From positions 310,001 through 374,000 of the forward strand of contig CATKXV010000001.1 of the NCBI GenBank assembly GCA_949840955.1: DNA of 64,000 bases, in the 5' to 3' direction. A program made the position numbers and the translations under genes. The first letter of the stretch is position 1. Each line of letters begins with the position of its first letter. Positions 42,765 to 51,476 of this stretch are shown here, in pieces. Source of the stretch: an uncultured Anaeroplasmataceae bacterium (GTDB lineage: Bacteria > Bacillota_I > Bacilli_A > Acholeplasmatales > Anaeroplasmataceae). The notes beneath the pieces were generated by a model. The model saw only the letters and a program-made list of their open reading frames with translations. It was not told where the DNA came from and did not search any database.

Positions 42765-43430
42765 TTATAAATGATACTCCTTTAATTTTATATTCGCATG
42801 AACAAGATAATAGCTATATATCGCATCTAAAAGCTCCTTATAAGATATAGGAAGCTCCTGTTCTTCTAGCTCATTGGTAAAATATAAGGATCGAAAGGCC
42901 TGATAAAGCGCATAATTTTTGTCATGAAAGCTGGCACAGGAATCACATAGTGCTCCCCCTTCAAGAATGGAAAAATGAACAATTCTCGTTCCTCCACATA
43001 ACACGCATCCCTTTAATTCAGGTCTCACTCCATACACTGCAAGCATTTTAACTAAAAACAAGGATAGAATGTAATACGGATCCTTTGTATCCCTTAAGGC
43101 CACCATAATTCGCTGAAAAAAGGAAAAGATCCGCTTGTGGTTTACATGGTCCTCTAAATGCAATAGGAGATCAAGCATAGGAGATAAAACGCCTACCTTA
43201 CTTAAATCAGAATATAAAGAATAGAAGCTCTCCTTTAAACTATATTCTATGACCGTAGGAAGCTTCGAATCAGTAGCCTCAAACTCTACCCAGTTCAAGG
43301 TTGTAACAAAGCCAAGCTTTGTTTTTGCTGCATCTAAAGCCTTTACGCCTTTCATACCGAAAGGGGTATAAAGATAGACCAGCTTAGATTTTTCCTTATA
43401 CTCTATTGATTTTATAACAATGCCTTCCAT
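42765..43430 (-). CDS. recO: DNA repair protein RecO
   Basis: 221 residues. OB-fold N-domain (GIVIKSIEYKEKSKLVYLYTPFGMK) and helical part with a four-cysteine zinc site CVLC...CDSC (about 150-175). RecO loads RecA on SSB-coated DNA together with RecR. It starts with TAGGAGT eight bases ahead and follows era by eight bases. Era-recO order is typical of Gram-positives. Confidence 0.94.
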   Translation of the reverse strand: MEGIVIKSIEYKEKSKLVYLYTPFGMKGVKALDAAKTKLGFVTTLNWVEFEATDSKLPTVIEYSLKESFYSLYSDLSKVGVLSPMLDLLLHLEDHVNHKRIFSFFQRIMVALRDTKDPYYILSLFLVKMLAVYGVRPELKGCVLCGGTRIVHFSILEGGALCDSCASFHDKNYALYQAFRSLYFTNELEEQELPISYKELLDAIYSYYLVHANIKLKEYHL

Positions 43431-43438
43431 ATAGACTC

Positions 43439-44353
43439 CTATACATTATCTATCGTATATCCTAAATTACTTAAATCATTTGGTCGGTCCTTCCAGTCCT
43501 TTTTGACCTTAACCCATAATTCCAAATGAACCTTACTACCCAATATTTTTTTTATATCCCCAATACTTTTTTCTTTAATCTCCTTTATCATAGCACCATT
43601 TTTACCAATAATAATCTTTTTTTGACTATCCCGTTCAACATAGATTGTAGCATATACATCCTGATAGGAGGAATTGTCTATACACACCTTGATATCATCT
43701 ACAACACAAGCAATGCTATGGGGAATTTCCTCATGGGTCAAATTCAATATTTTTTCTCTAATTGCCTCGCCAATCAAAAACCGATTGGAATGATCTGATG
43801 TCATTTCATCTGGATAATACTTTGGACCAAAGGGTAAAACTGTAAGAATATCCTCATATAAATGCTCTAAATTTTTCTTTTCTAAAACAGATATCGGATA
43901 TACTCCAGCAAAGGGATAAAGACTTGTATATTTTGCGATAGTTAAATCAATATCATTCCATCTTTTCAATTGATCTACCTTATTGATTACAAGAAAAACA
44001 GGGAGCTTCGTTTTCTTTAAATTTTCTAATATGATTTCATCTCCTCGGAGAACCTCCTTAACAGGAGTTGTCATAAATAGAATACAATCCACTCCATTGG
44101 TAGCCTCATAGGAGGCATGCACCATTCTTCTCCCAAGCTCTGTAGATGCCTTATGAATTCCTGGAGTATCTGTAAAAGCAATTTGAGCTCTATCCGTAGT
44201 ATGAATACCTAAAATACGATTTCGAGTGGTTTGAGGCTTATTCGATATAATGGCTACCTTTTTTCCAACCATATGATTGACAAAGGTTGATTTACCCACA
44301 TTAGGTCTTCCAATGACAGCAACAAAGCCTGATTTATAGGTATCAATCTGCAT
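43439..44353 (-). CDS. era: GTPase Era
   Basis: 304 residues. G1 GRPNVGKST (about 14-22), G3 DTPG, G4 NKVD, and a C-terminal KH domain with IIGKNGAMIKEIKEKS. It binds the 3' end of 16S rRNA during 30S assembly. The ATG at 44353 was preferred over a TTG at 44368, since GAGGAAA lies ahead of it. Overlaps cdd by 11 bases. Confidence 0.97.
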   Translation of the reverse strand: MQIDTYKSGFVAVIGRPNVGKSTFVNHMVGKKVAIISNKPQTTRNRILGIHTTDRAQIAFTDTPGIHKASTELGRRMVHASYEATNGVDCILFMTTPVKEVLRGDEIILENLKKTKLPVFLVINKVDQLKRWNDIDLTIAKYTSLYPFAGVYPISVLEKKNLEHLYEDILTVLPFGPKYYPDEMTSDHSNRFLIGEAIREKILNLTHEEIPHSIACVVDDIKVCIDNSSYQDVYATIYVERDSQKKIIIGKNGAMIKEIKEKSIGDIKKILGSKVHLELWVKVKKDWKDRPNDLSNLGYTIDNV

Positions 44354-44747
44354 TTTCAATTTCCTCAAAGCTATAGGGTAAGAGCTCTTCTACAGTTGTC
44401 ATTTTATACTCTCTAGCCATATTTCCTAAAAGAATTGGAGTTTTTTTATCTAAAAGCTCTGCCATAACCTGTCTACAGGCTCCACATGGACTACAGGGTA
44501 AGGTTGTATCAGCAACAACGGCCATAGCAAGAACATCCTCTTTTTTATAGCCCTCACTAATCATTTTAAATAATGCCGTACGCTCTGCACAATTACATAA
44601 TCCATAGCTTACATTTTCTACATTGCAGCCTCGAATATAGGCTCCATTTTTTAATAAAATCGCTGCCCCAACCTTAAATTTTGAATAGGGGGTATAGGCT
44701 TGTTCTCTTCCTAAAATTGCTTCTTCTAATAATTTTTTTTCATCCAT
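44343..44747 (-). CDS. cdd: Cytidine deaminase
   Basis: 134 residues, homotetramer type. Catalytic zinc residues are in CAERTA (Cys, with Glu nearby) and PCGACRQVMAE. NVENVSYGLCNCAERTAL is the pyrimidine-binding block. It converts cytidine/deoxycytidine to uridine/deoxyuridine in salvage. AAGAGGT lies seven bases before the ATG. Confidence 0.95.
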   Translation of the reverse strand: MDEKKLLEEAILGREQAYTPYSKFKVGAAILLKNGAYIRGCNVENVSYGLCNCAERTALFKMISEGYKKEDVLAMAVVADTTLPCSPCGACRQVMAELLDKKTPILLGNMAREYKMTTVEELLPYSFEEIENAD

Positions 44748-44759
44748 AATTTTAACCTC

Positions 44760-45185
44760 TTATCTTGTTACTCCTGCCTTACTAAGGATTTCTTCCTGTT
44801 TTTGACACATGATTTGCTCCTCTTCCTTTGTCATATGATCGTATCCACACAGATGAAGATAGCCATGAACTGCTAAAAAGGCTACCTCTCTTTCTGGAGT
44901 ATGTCCATATAAGGAGGCCTGTCGCAAGGCTTGCTCCACATCGATAAAGATATCCCCTAGCTCATCGGTAGGCACATAGCTTGGATCATCACATAGGGCA
45001 AAGGATATCACATCCGTTACACGATCTATTTTACGATAATCTCGATTGATTTCTTGTATTTTTGTATCATCAACAAATATAATACTGAATTCCTTATCCT
45101 GATCTAGCCCCTCAAATACACGAGTAATGAGCTCCTCATATGGCTTTGAATCTAGGCTTCCCTCATTAAAAAAATTAATTATCAT
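44760..45185 (-). CDS. ybeY: Endoribonuclease YbeY (rRNA maturation)
   Basis: 141 residues. The zinc motif H-x3-H-x5-H is present in HGYLHLCGYDH (about 112-122). DVISFAL and ELGDIFID are family signatures. It acts in 16S 3' end maturation and ribosome quality control. It overlaps the HAD gene upstream by 11 bases and is separated from cdd by 12 bases. Confidence 0.95.
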   Translation of the reverse strand: MIINFFNEGSLDSKPYEELITRVFEGLDQDKEFSIIFVDDTKIQEINRDYRKIDRVTDVISFALCDDPSYVPTDELGDIFIDVEQALRQASLYGHTPEREVAFLAVHGYLHLCGYDHMTKEEEQIMCQKQEEILSKAGVTR

Positions 45186-46047
45186 TCTTTTCTCCTAATA
45201 GCTTTGTAAAGTTTTGAAGCTGACGCTCTTCCTTATTCTTAAGCGTTTCTATCATAGCCATATTCTCTATCATAAGCTTAACAATCTTTTCTAGATTGGA
45301 ATTGGTAGAATAATCTGCTGCACAAACATAATTCACTCTACCATCATCGACCAAAGGCAACACCTTGTCAATATACTGTGGCTGGTATAATGCAATGGAT
45401 TTTCCTCCCTTGTCCTTTAAAAGCTGCATACAAGGAATATCCGTTAATCCATCTCCAATATAAATCATATTCCGGTATTGAATGGCTCTACGCTCATCCT
45501 TAATTTCCATATTGAGCTTTTCCTCATCCACCTCATCTAAGGCACCCTTACTAATTCTAAAAATATATTGTGTCTTTTGGGTATAATTGATAGCCATAGC
45601 TGGCCAAATAGCCTCTTTTGTTACTGTGTCATAGATAAACTTGCATCCATATATTTTTTTGAAATATTTTGCAATAGAGGAGCCTTCAATAATTTCCTTA
45701 GTTCCAGAGGAAATGATATAATGCTCAACGGTAACGCCTAGAGTTTCTGCAAAGCTATTGATACGATCAAACCAGGTTTGAACACCACGGTAATAGGTAA
45801 TATTTCCCCCAAGAGAATTTAAATATTCCTCGGTAAGAGGAATCCCTTTTTTCTTACACTCACGAATCATAACATACATATAGGATAGAATTTTATCCAT
45901 AGAATTCTTTTTTGTATTGACGGAAGCCATTGCCCAAAACTCCTCTGGCTCCATTCCCAAACGCTTAATAAAATCATAATTTTGCATATCCGTTGTACAA
46001 AGCGTCTTATCAAAATCATACATAATTCCTATTGTGGTTTTTGCCAT
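45175..46047 (-). CDS. HAD-superfamily phosphatase, substrate unknown
   Basis: 290 residues. Motif I DFDKTLCT (residues 11-18, first Asp nucleophile), motif II ISSGT (Ser), motif III Lys region, motif IV GDGLTDIP. A cap insert of about 100 residues lies between motifs I and II, suggesting a C1-type cap. The family includes phosphoserine- and sugar-phosphate phosphatases, and I cannot assign the substrate. First gene of the ybeY-cdd-era-recO unit, replacing the pgpH and dgkA genes that lie at this place in Bacillus. Confidence 0.85.
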   Translation of the reverse strand: MAKTTIGIMYDFDKTLCTTDMQNYDFIKRLGMEPEEFWAMASVNTKKNSMDKILSYMYVMIRECKKKGIPLTEEYLNSLGGNITYYRGVQTWFDRINSFAETLGVTVEHYIISSGTKEIIEGSSIAKYFKKIYGCKFIYDTVTKEAIWPAMAINYTQKTQYIFRISKGALDEVDEEKLNMEIKDERRAIQYRNMIYIGDGLTDIPCMQLLKDKGGKSIALYQPQYIDKVLPLVDDGRVNYVCAADYSTNSNLEKIVKLMIENMAMIETLKNKEERQLQNFTKLLGEKNDN

Positions 46048-46072
46048 ATATTACACCTACTTTTCTACTTAA

Positions 46073-46101
46073 ATTATATCATAAAATCTCTAAAATTACA
46101 A
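46073..46101 (-). promoter_or_regulatory. Promoter of the HAD-ybeY-cdd-era-recO operon
   Basis: Minus-strand TTGTAA (46101-46096), 17 bases, TATAAT (46078-46073) with TG before it. The -35 box coincides with the stop codon of the SGNH gene. Confidence 0.7.
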
Positions 46102-47238
46102 ACCGTCTACTAGAGTCCTTGCAGCAAGGCTTCCCATCCTTTTATAGCCCTCCTTAGAGGGATGCAAATGATCTCCAGAGTCACAATCCTCCAGAAATTG
46201 TATATACCCATTTCTAGCAATCCCGATTTCCTTTTCAAAATCAATACAAGCCTGCTTTCTAATCCATTCATTGACCTCATTTTTTAAGCCTTCACGAAAC
46301 TCCTGATAGGTTCTCCATCCATAGATAGGTAAAAGAGTTCCATAGAACACCTTTAAATGATACTTCTTACAAAGACGATTATAAAATTTGAGTCCCTCAA
46401 TTAATTCCTCAGAGGTAGGTAAATCTGTCATAGGACGAAACGGATTAACCTCTACACCTACTGGATGAATAATGTCATTGATTCCATGCTGAATAAGTAT
46501 TGTTTTAGCTCCAGCTACAGACGATATTTCATGCTCAAAGCGATGATACCCACTATAGCCATAGGACTGATAGGTAATACACGTATATTCTCTTAAAATT
46601 CTTGTTCCAGAGATGGCCTTACGGACAACACTTCTGTTTCTTATCCCTGCTTTTCTCAAGGCAAGAAGCAGATAATCCGGCCAATCCTGACTGGTTATAG
46701 AATCTCCATAGCAAATGATGGCCTCATTTGTATCCTCTGTGTATAAATCGATATTAGCTAAAAAATAGACCCAGGAGGTGGATTTTGAGGTATTTATATC
46801 TAGTCTGCGCTTGAGCACTTGATTTCCATAGGCATAATAGCCCTTGGAAAGGGGACCCACAATATCAACACCAGAGGTTAGCTTGGTAAATTCCTTCAAA
46901 TAAAAGGAAATTATCAAATATGTACCCTCCTTTAGATCAATATCTATTGGATCAGAGGTGAAGCTTTCTCCTTTAGGGATGATAAAGGATGAGCTTCCAT
47001 TCTTTGTAAGTAAAATAGGTTCTCCAATGGTTTCATCTGTTAGATCTCTACCTAAAGATAGATAGGCACCCTCTATTCTTACATCCTCATCACAACAAAA
47101 ATTATCAAAGGTAATTCTAATTCTTTTTCCACTAAAGGGGATAAAAATAGGATACCGTAAGGTTATATCCTTTGCATAGACTGCTGGTGAGGGTACTACG
47201 GTTGATTGAGCATTGCCCCACATAGTTACCCAGTGCAT
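46096..47238 (-). CDS. SGNH/GDSL-type esterase
   Basis: 380 residues. The catalytic Ser block CYGDSIT is at about 178-184, GIND supplies the Asn, and DHLHPS near the C-terminus carries the Asp-x-x-His pair. The N-terminal 160 residues are beta-rich (ITLRYPIFIPFSGKRIRITFDN...), like the galactose-binding-type domain of acetylxylan and related esterases. No signal peptide, so it is cytoplasmic. It may deacetylate carbohydrates or rhamnogalacturonan-derived products (inference). The start is weakly supported (GGAAAG). Single gene. Confidence 0.85.
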   Translation of the reverse strand: MHWVTMWGNAQSTVVPSPAVYAKDITLRYPIFIPFSGKRIRITFDNFCCDEDVRIEGAYLSLGRDLTDETIGEPILLTKNGSSSFIIPKGESFTSDPIDIDLKEGTYLIISFYLKEFTKLTSGVDIVGPLSKGYYAYGNQVLKRRLDINTSKSTSWVYFLANIDLYTEDTNEAIICYGDSITSQDWPDYLLLALRKAGIRNRSVVRKAISGTRILREYTCITYQSYGYSGYHRFEHEISSVAGAKTILIQHGINDIIHPVGVEVNPFRPMTDLPTSEELIEGLKFYNRLCKKYHLKVFYGTLLPIYGWRTYQEFREGLKNEVNEWIRKQACIDFEKEIGIARNGYIQFLEDCDSGDHLHPSKEGYKRMGSLAARTLVDGL

Positions 47239-47275
47239 ATTATCAACTTCTTTCCAATTTTATAAGGTAAGATAT

Positions 47276-47284
47276 ATTATACCA
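47276..47284 (-). promoter_or_regulatory. Extended -10 promoter of the SGNH gene
   Basis: Minus-strand TGGTATAAT (47284-47276) without a convincing -35 box, about 40 bases before the ATG. Confidence 0.45.
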
Positions 47285-47325
47285 CAAAATAAATAAGAAA
47301 AAAAGATTCTTTTGCTTATCATTCT

Positions 47326-47383
47326 ACCTAGTAAAAAACCCAATGCTTCTTTCTTGATTTCTCAAGTCCAAATCATTGGGTTT
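47326..47383 (-). terminator. Terminator of the MarR-ABC exporter operon
   Basis: AAACCCAATG (47336-47345) pairs with CATTGGGTTT (47374-47383) with a second inner hairpin (TTGA/TCAA). The minus-strand tail is TTTTTTAC. It lies 18 bases past the ABC gene stop. Confidence 0.8.
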
Positions 47384-47400
47384 CCTACTTGTATTTTAGC

Positions 47401-49185
47401 TTATTCTGCAAAGGAAGTAGAAAATTGGCTATTATATAAATCGGCATAGAAGCCCTTTTTCTTTAATAAAGCCTCATGATTTCCTTGCTCAATAATGTTT
47501 CCATCCTTTAATACTAAAATGATATCTGCATTTTTTATAGTTGATAATCGATGAGCAATGACAAAGGAGGTTCTTCCTGAGGTCAGTTTATCCATTGCCT
47601 TTTGAATTAATTCCTCTGTTCTTGTATCTACACTAGAGGTAGCCTCATCTAATATCAGCATAGGAGAATTTTCAACCATCGCTCGAGCAATCGTTAGAAG
47701 CTGTTTTTGTCCTGCGGAAATATTAGCAGTTTCATCAAAAACATAATCTAGGCCACCAGGTAAAGAATTCACAAAATGATCCATATGACAAGCCTTTAGG
47801 CACTGCATGATTTCTTCATCCGTTGCATCAAGTCTTCCATACCTTAGATTATCTCTTAACGTTCCTTCAAATAGCCATGTATCCTGCAATACCATACCAA
47901 ATAGAGAGGAAACATTATTTCTAGAGATATCCTTTGTTGAAACAGAATCAATGGTAATGCTTCCTGAATTTACTTCATAAAAGCGCATTAATAGGTTTAC
48001 TAATGTCGTCTTCCCAGCACCTGTTGGTCCAACAATGGCTACCTTCATTCCTGCCTTTACATCACAATTGAAATCAAATATGATTTGCTTATCTGGATAG
48101 TAGCCAAAATTCACATTTTTAAAGCAAACATTCCCTAATACCTCATCCTTAGACAAAACAGCCTTGACTTCATCTAGGGTCAATTCTTCCTCTTCTAGGA
48201 ATTCAAAGACACGCTCACTTGCTGCTGCACAGGATTGTAAAACATTAGCAATTTGACCGATCGTCTGTAATGGCTGATTTGCCATACGTGAATACTGAAT
48301 AAACATTTGGATAAACTCAACTCCGGCTAAGCCACTTACAACAAGAAGTCCACCTAAGAAACAAATGGTAATATAGGAGGCATTGCCAATAAAGCCCATA
48401 ATAGGCATCATTAGTCCAGAAGCAAATTGACTTTTCCATGCACTATTTTTGAGGTTCGCATTACATTCCTCAAAGGCCTGATATACATTCTCCTCTTGAT
48501 GATAGGCTATAATAACTTGATGCCCAGAGTAGGCCTCCTCAATATGTGCATTCAAATCTCCTAAGGAGCGTTGCTGAGATCGAAAGAATTTTTGAGAATT
48601 CTTAACAATTAAAATTAAAGAAATTAAGGAAAGTGGAATAGAAACAACACAAATCAATGCCATTTGCCATGATATAGTAAACATCATAACAAAGACTCCT
48701 ACTAATAAAATAACAGAGGAAAAGGTATTCACAAGGCTCTGATTTAAATTCTGACTGATACTATCCACATCGTTTGTTACCCTAGATAATAAATCTCCAT
48801 AGGAGGTTCTGTCAAAATATTTTAATGGCACTCGATTCATTTTTTCTGAAATATCTTTTCTAAGCTGGTAAGAAATCTTTTGAGTAACTCCAGTTAAGAA
48901 AAAGGACGCAATATAATTTCCAAAGGCAGAAAATACATAAATACATATTAAAGCAATTCCAATTTGAGATATATAGTCAAAACGAATTGGCAAATCAGCT
49001 ACCTTATTTTGACATTCCTTCGTGATTTCTCCTAAAAGCTTAGGTCCAAATAAGGAACCCAATGCGCCAATAATGGATAAAAGTATTGCAAGGAGAATAT
49101 AACCCAAATAGGGCTTGATATAAGGGATGAGCTTGCCCAGTCCCTTTTTTAAGCTCTTCGGCTTTCTATACATTTGCTTAGGCAC
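47401..49185 (-). CDS. ABC exporter half-transporter, canonical partner
   Basis: 594 residues. Six transmembrane helices (type IV exporter fold), then the nucleotide-binding domain: GPTGAGKTTL (Walker A), ISAGQKQLLTIAR (signature), LILDEATSSVD (Walker B with catalytic Glu) and IAHRLST (H-loop). The start is GTG at 49185 with GGAGGAG seven bases ahead, overlapping the upstream ABC gene by eight bases. It forms a heterodimer with the product of 49178-50968, as in LmrCD/BmrCD-type multidrug exporters. Substrate unknown. Confidence 0.92.
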   Translation of the reverse strand: MPKQMYRKPKSLKKGLGKLIPYIKPYLGYILLAILLSIIGALGSLFGPKLLGEITKECQNKVADLPIRFDYISQIGIALICIYVFSAFGNYIASFFLTGVTQKISYQLRKDISEKMNRVPLKYFDRTSYGDLLSRVTNDVDSISQNLNQSLVNTFSSVILLVGVFVMMFTISWQMALICVVSIPLSLISLILIVKNSQKFFRSQQRSLGDLNAHIEEAYSGHQVIIAYHQEENVYQAFEECNANLKNSAWKSQFASGLMMPIMGFIGNASYITICFLGGLLVVSGLAGVEFIQMFIQYSRMANQPLQTIGQIANVLQSCAAASERVFEFLEEEELTLDEVKAVLSKDEVLGNVCFKNVNFGYYPDKQIIFDFNCDVKAGMKVAIVGPTGAGKTTLVNLLMRFYEVNSGSITIDSVSTKDISRNNVSSLFGMVLQDTWLFEGTLRDNLRYGRLDATDEEIMQCLKACHMDHFVNSLPGGLDYVFDETANISAGQKQLLTIARAMVENSPMLILDEATSSVDTRTEELIQKAMDKLTSGRTSFVIAHRLSTIKNADIILVLKDGNIIEQGNHEALLKKKGFYADLYNSQFSTSFAE

Positions 49186-50968
49186 GATCCATCTCCTCCT
49201 TTGATATCTGGGAATAGGCTATTTCTTGGTAAACCTCACAAGTTTTAATAAGCTCCTCATGCTTTCCTGCTCCCACAATTTTTCCTTTTTCTAGTACCAA
49301 AATTAGATCTGCATCTAATATTGTTCCTATACGCTGAGCAACAATAATCTTTGTTGGGGTATAATCTAGCTTCTTTAGATTATCTCTTAGGGTCTTATCA
49401 GTCTTGAAATCCAAGGCTGAAAAGGAATCATCAAAAACAAGTATTTCTGGTTTTTTAATTAAAGCACGAGCTATCGAAAGTCTTTGCTTTTGTCCACCAG
49501 AGAAATTAGAGCCTCCCTGGGCTACCTTTTGATCTAAGCCCTCAGAATGCTTTAGAATAAAATCATCCGCCATAGCAAGTTGTAAGGCTCCTATCATTTC
49601 AGCCTCTGTAGCATTCTCTTTTCCATAGGCTAAATTGGATCGAACTGTCCCCTTAAATAGCAAAGCCTTTTGAGCAATAAAGCCAATCTTTTCTCTTAAC
49701 AGCTTTAAATCATAATCCCGTACATCCACACCATCTACTAGAACCTGACCACTTGTAGCATCAAAGAAACGCGGTAAAAGATTGATTAAGGAAGTCTTTC
49801 CACTACCTGTAGATCCAATGATGGCAATCGTATCTCCCTGACTGGCTTTAAAGGAAATTCGATCCAAAACATTTTCACTTGAATTTGGATAAGAAAAGCT
49901 TACATCCTTATATTCTATTTCTCCCTTTACCTCTTCCCTAGGTGTAAGTGGTACCTCCTTGTTGGATAGACTAGGCTCAACCACTAAAATTTCCTTAACA
50001 CGTCTTGCTGAAACAAGCCCTCTTGGAACCATAATAAAAATCATAATGAGCTGCATAAATGCCATAACAATCATCATTGTTATTTGCTGAAAACCAAAAA
50101 CACTACCTAAGAATAAAGGATTTTCATCAATGATATATGCTCCTACCCATAGGATGGCTAGGCTTGTTCCATTCATGATAATTGTCATTCCTGGCATCAT
50201 GATATTCAAAACACGATTTACAAAAATTTGTGTTTTTGCAACATTTTGATTTACATGATCAAATTTACTTTCCTGGTATTCCTGAGCCGAATTGGCACGA
50301 ACAACACGAATCCCTGTAAGATTTTCTCTAGTAACAAGGTTTAATTTATCAGTCAATTCCTGAATTTTCTTAAATTTAGGTAAAACAATTAGGAAAATAC
50401 TGATAACCAAGATACATAGGGTAATTACAGCAATGATAACAATCAAGCTCAAGCTATTACTTGCCTCAATTTTTCCTGCTTTAATTATACCCAAAATCGC
50501 CATAGTAGGAGCCGCTATTGCCATACGTAGCGTCATAATAACAACCATTTGAACCTGAGTTATATCATTGGTTGTTCTTGTAATTAAAGATGCTGTAGAA
50601 AACTTATCTATCTCACTAATAGAAAATTTCTGAATATGTGTATAGACTTCCTTTCTTACATTATAGGAAAATTTCGCAGCAATTCTACTGGCTAAAAAGC
50701 ACACCAATATTGAGCTAACCAAGGATATTCCAGCAAAGCCAAACATTTCTAAGCCATTTTGCATAATTCCATCTGTACAGGTCTTTTTTAGCTCCTCTGT
50801 AAGAATCCCATTTTTACTAGCTGCCTCAGCAATACTAGCGTGAGTTAAAATATTGGTTAATCTTGTCGGAAGCTCCAAATCACAATATACCTGAAGTATG
50901 ACAAGACCAATAACAAAGATAATAAGTAGATATGCCCACTTATCAAAGCATTTTAATAAACGAATCAT
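49178..50968 (-). CDS. ABC exporter half-transporter with a degenerate catalytic site
   Basis: 596 residues. The six-helix membrane part carries an N-terminal extracytoplasmic loop longer than in its partner (about 30-65). In the nucleotide-binding domain the Walker A (GSTGSGKTSL) and signature (FSGGQKQRLSIAR) are intact. The Walker B glutamate is Asp (LVFDDS) and the H-loop His is Gln (VAQRIGT). Two key catalytic residues are thus lost, the usual mark of the regulatory half of an asymmetric exporter. The ATG overlaps the marR stop as ATGA. Confidence 0.92.
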   Translation of the reverse strand: MIRLLKCFDKWAYLLIIFVIGLVILQVYCDLELPTRLTNILTHASIAEAASKNGILTEELKKTCTDGIMQNGLEMFGFAGISLVSSILVCFLASRIAAKFSYNVRKEVYTHIQKFSISEIDKFSTASLITRTTNDITQVQMVVIMTLRMAIAAPTMAILGIIKAGKIEASNSLSLIVIIAVITLCILVISIFLIVLPKFKKIQELTDKLNLVTRENLTGIRVVRANSAQEYQESKFDHVNQNVAKTQIFVNRVLNIMMPGMTIIMNGTSLAILWVGAYIIDENPLFLGSVFGFQQITMMIVMAFMQLIMIFIMVPRGLVSARRVKEILVVEPSLSNKEVPLTPREEVKGEIEYKDVSFSYPNSSENVLDRISFKASQGDTIAIIGSTGSGKTSLINLLPRFFDATSGQVLVDGVDVRDYDLKLLREKIGFIAQKALLFKGTVRSNLAYGKENATEAEMIGALQLAMADDFILKHSEGLDQKVAQGGSNFSGGQKQRLSIARALIKKPEILVFDDSFSALDFKTDKTLRDNLKKLDYTPTKIIVAQRIGTILDADLILVLEKGKIVGAGKHEELIKTCEVYQEIAYSQISKEEMDRA

Positions 50969-51399
50969 TCTTCATCCTCCAAAAATTGTAGGGTAATATC
51001 TAATATATGCATCAGATGAACCCTCTCCTCACCCAATGCCTCTAAATATCGTTCCATTCTTTTTTCTTGTCGCGCAAATAACTCTTCATACTTTATTCTA
51101 GTCTCTTCTGTAAGCCTGTAATATTTAATTCTTTTATCCTTAGTAGCCTGAAGCCTTTCAATCAGCCCCTTAGCCTCAAGAGATTCTAGCTTATGCATCA
51201 CAGCAGGAATAGAAACCTCAAAGCACTTAGCTAAAGAAGAGGCCATAACCTCTTCTTCTTTTTTGTTCGCTATATAAATAAAATTTAATATTTCAAACTC
51301 CATACGAGTAAGTCCCGATTCTAAAAGAATCTGATGGGTTGCTTGAATAAACTTATTTTTGATGAATCGTACTTTTTGATTGATTTCTTGATTGAACAT
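50965..51399 (-). CDS. MarR family regulator of the ABC exporter
   Basis: 144 residues. Winged helix: MTRMEFEILNFIYIANKKEEEVMASSLAKCFEVSIPAVMHKLESLEAKGLIERLQATKDKRIKYYRLTEE holds the recognition helix and the wing. It is likely a repressor that responds to the exporter's substrates. First gene of the MarR-ABC-ABC unit. A palindromic operator lies between its promoter and start. Confidence 0.92.
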   Translation of the reverse strand: MFNQEINQKVRFIKNKFIQATHQILLESGLTRMEFEILNFIYIANKKEEEVMASSLAKCFEVSIPAVMHKLESLEAKGLIERLQATKDKRIKYYRLTEETRIKYEELFARQEKRMERYLEALGEERVHLMHILDITLQFLEDEE

Positions 51400-51415
51400 A
51401 CTTTCACTCCTAAAA

Positions 51416-51449
51416 TACTTTATCTAGTAAAGTTTATCTAATAAAGTAT
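51416..51449 (-). promoter_or_regulatory. Tandem operator for the exporter MarR
   Basis: ACTTTA-tctag-TAAAGT (51417-51433) is a 17-base inverted repeat, and GTTTA...TAAAGT (51432-51447) is a second, overlapping imperfect one. They cover the bases between the -10 box and the MarR ribosome binding site, where a bound repressor would block initiation. The link to MarR is by position and symmetry. Confidence 0.6.
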
Positions 51450-51476
51450 TATAATTCATTTTCTGTTGTTTGACAA
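51448..51476 (-). promoter_or_regulatory. Promoter of the MarR-ABC operon
   Basis: Minus-strand TTGTCA (51476-51471), 17 bases, TATAAT (51453-51448). Almost the whole promoter lies inside the 3' end of the flippase-like gene. Confidence 0.65.
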
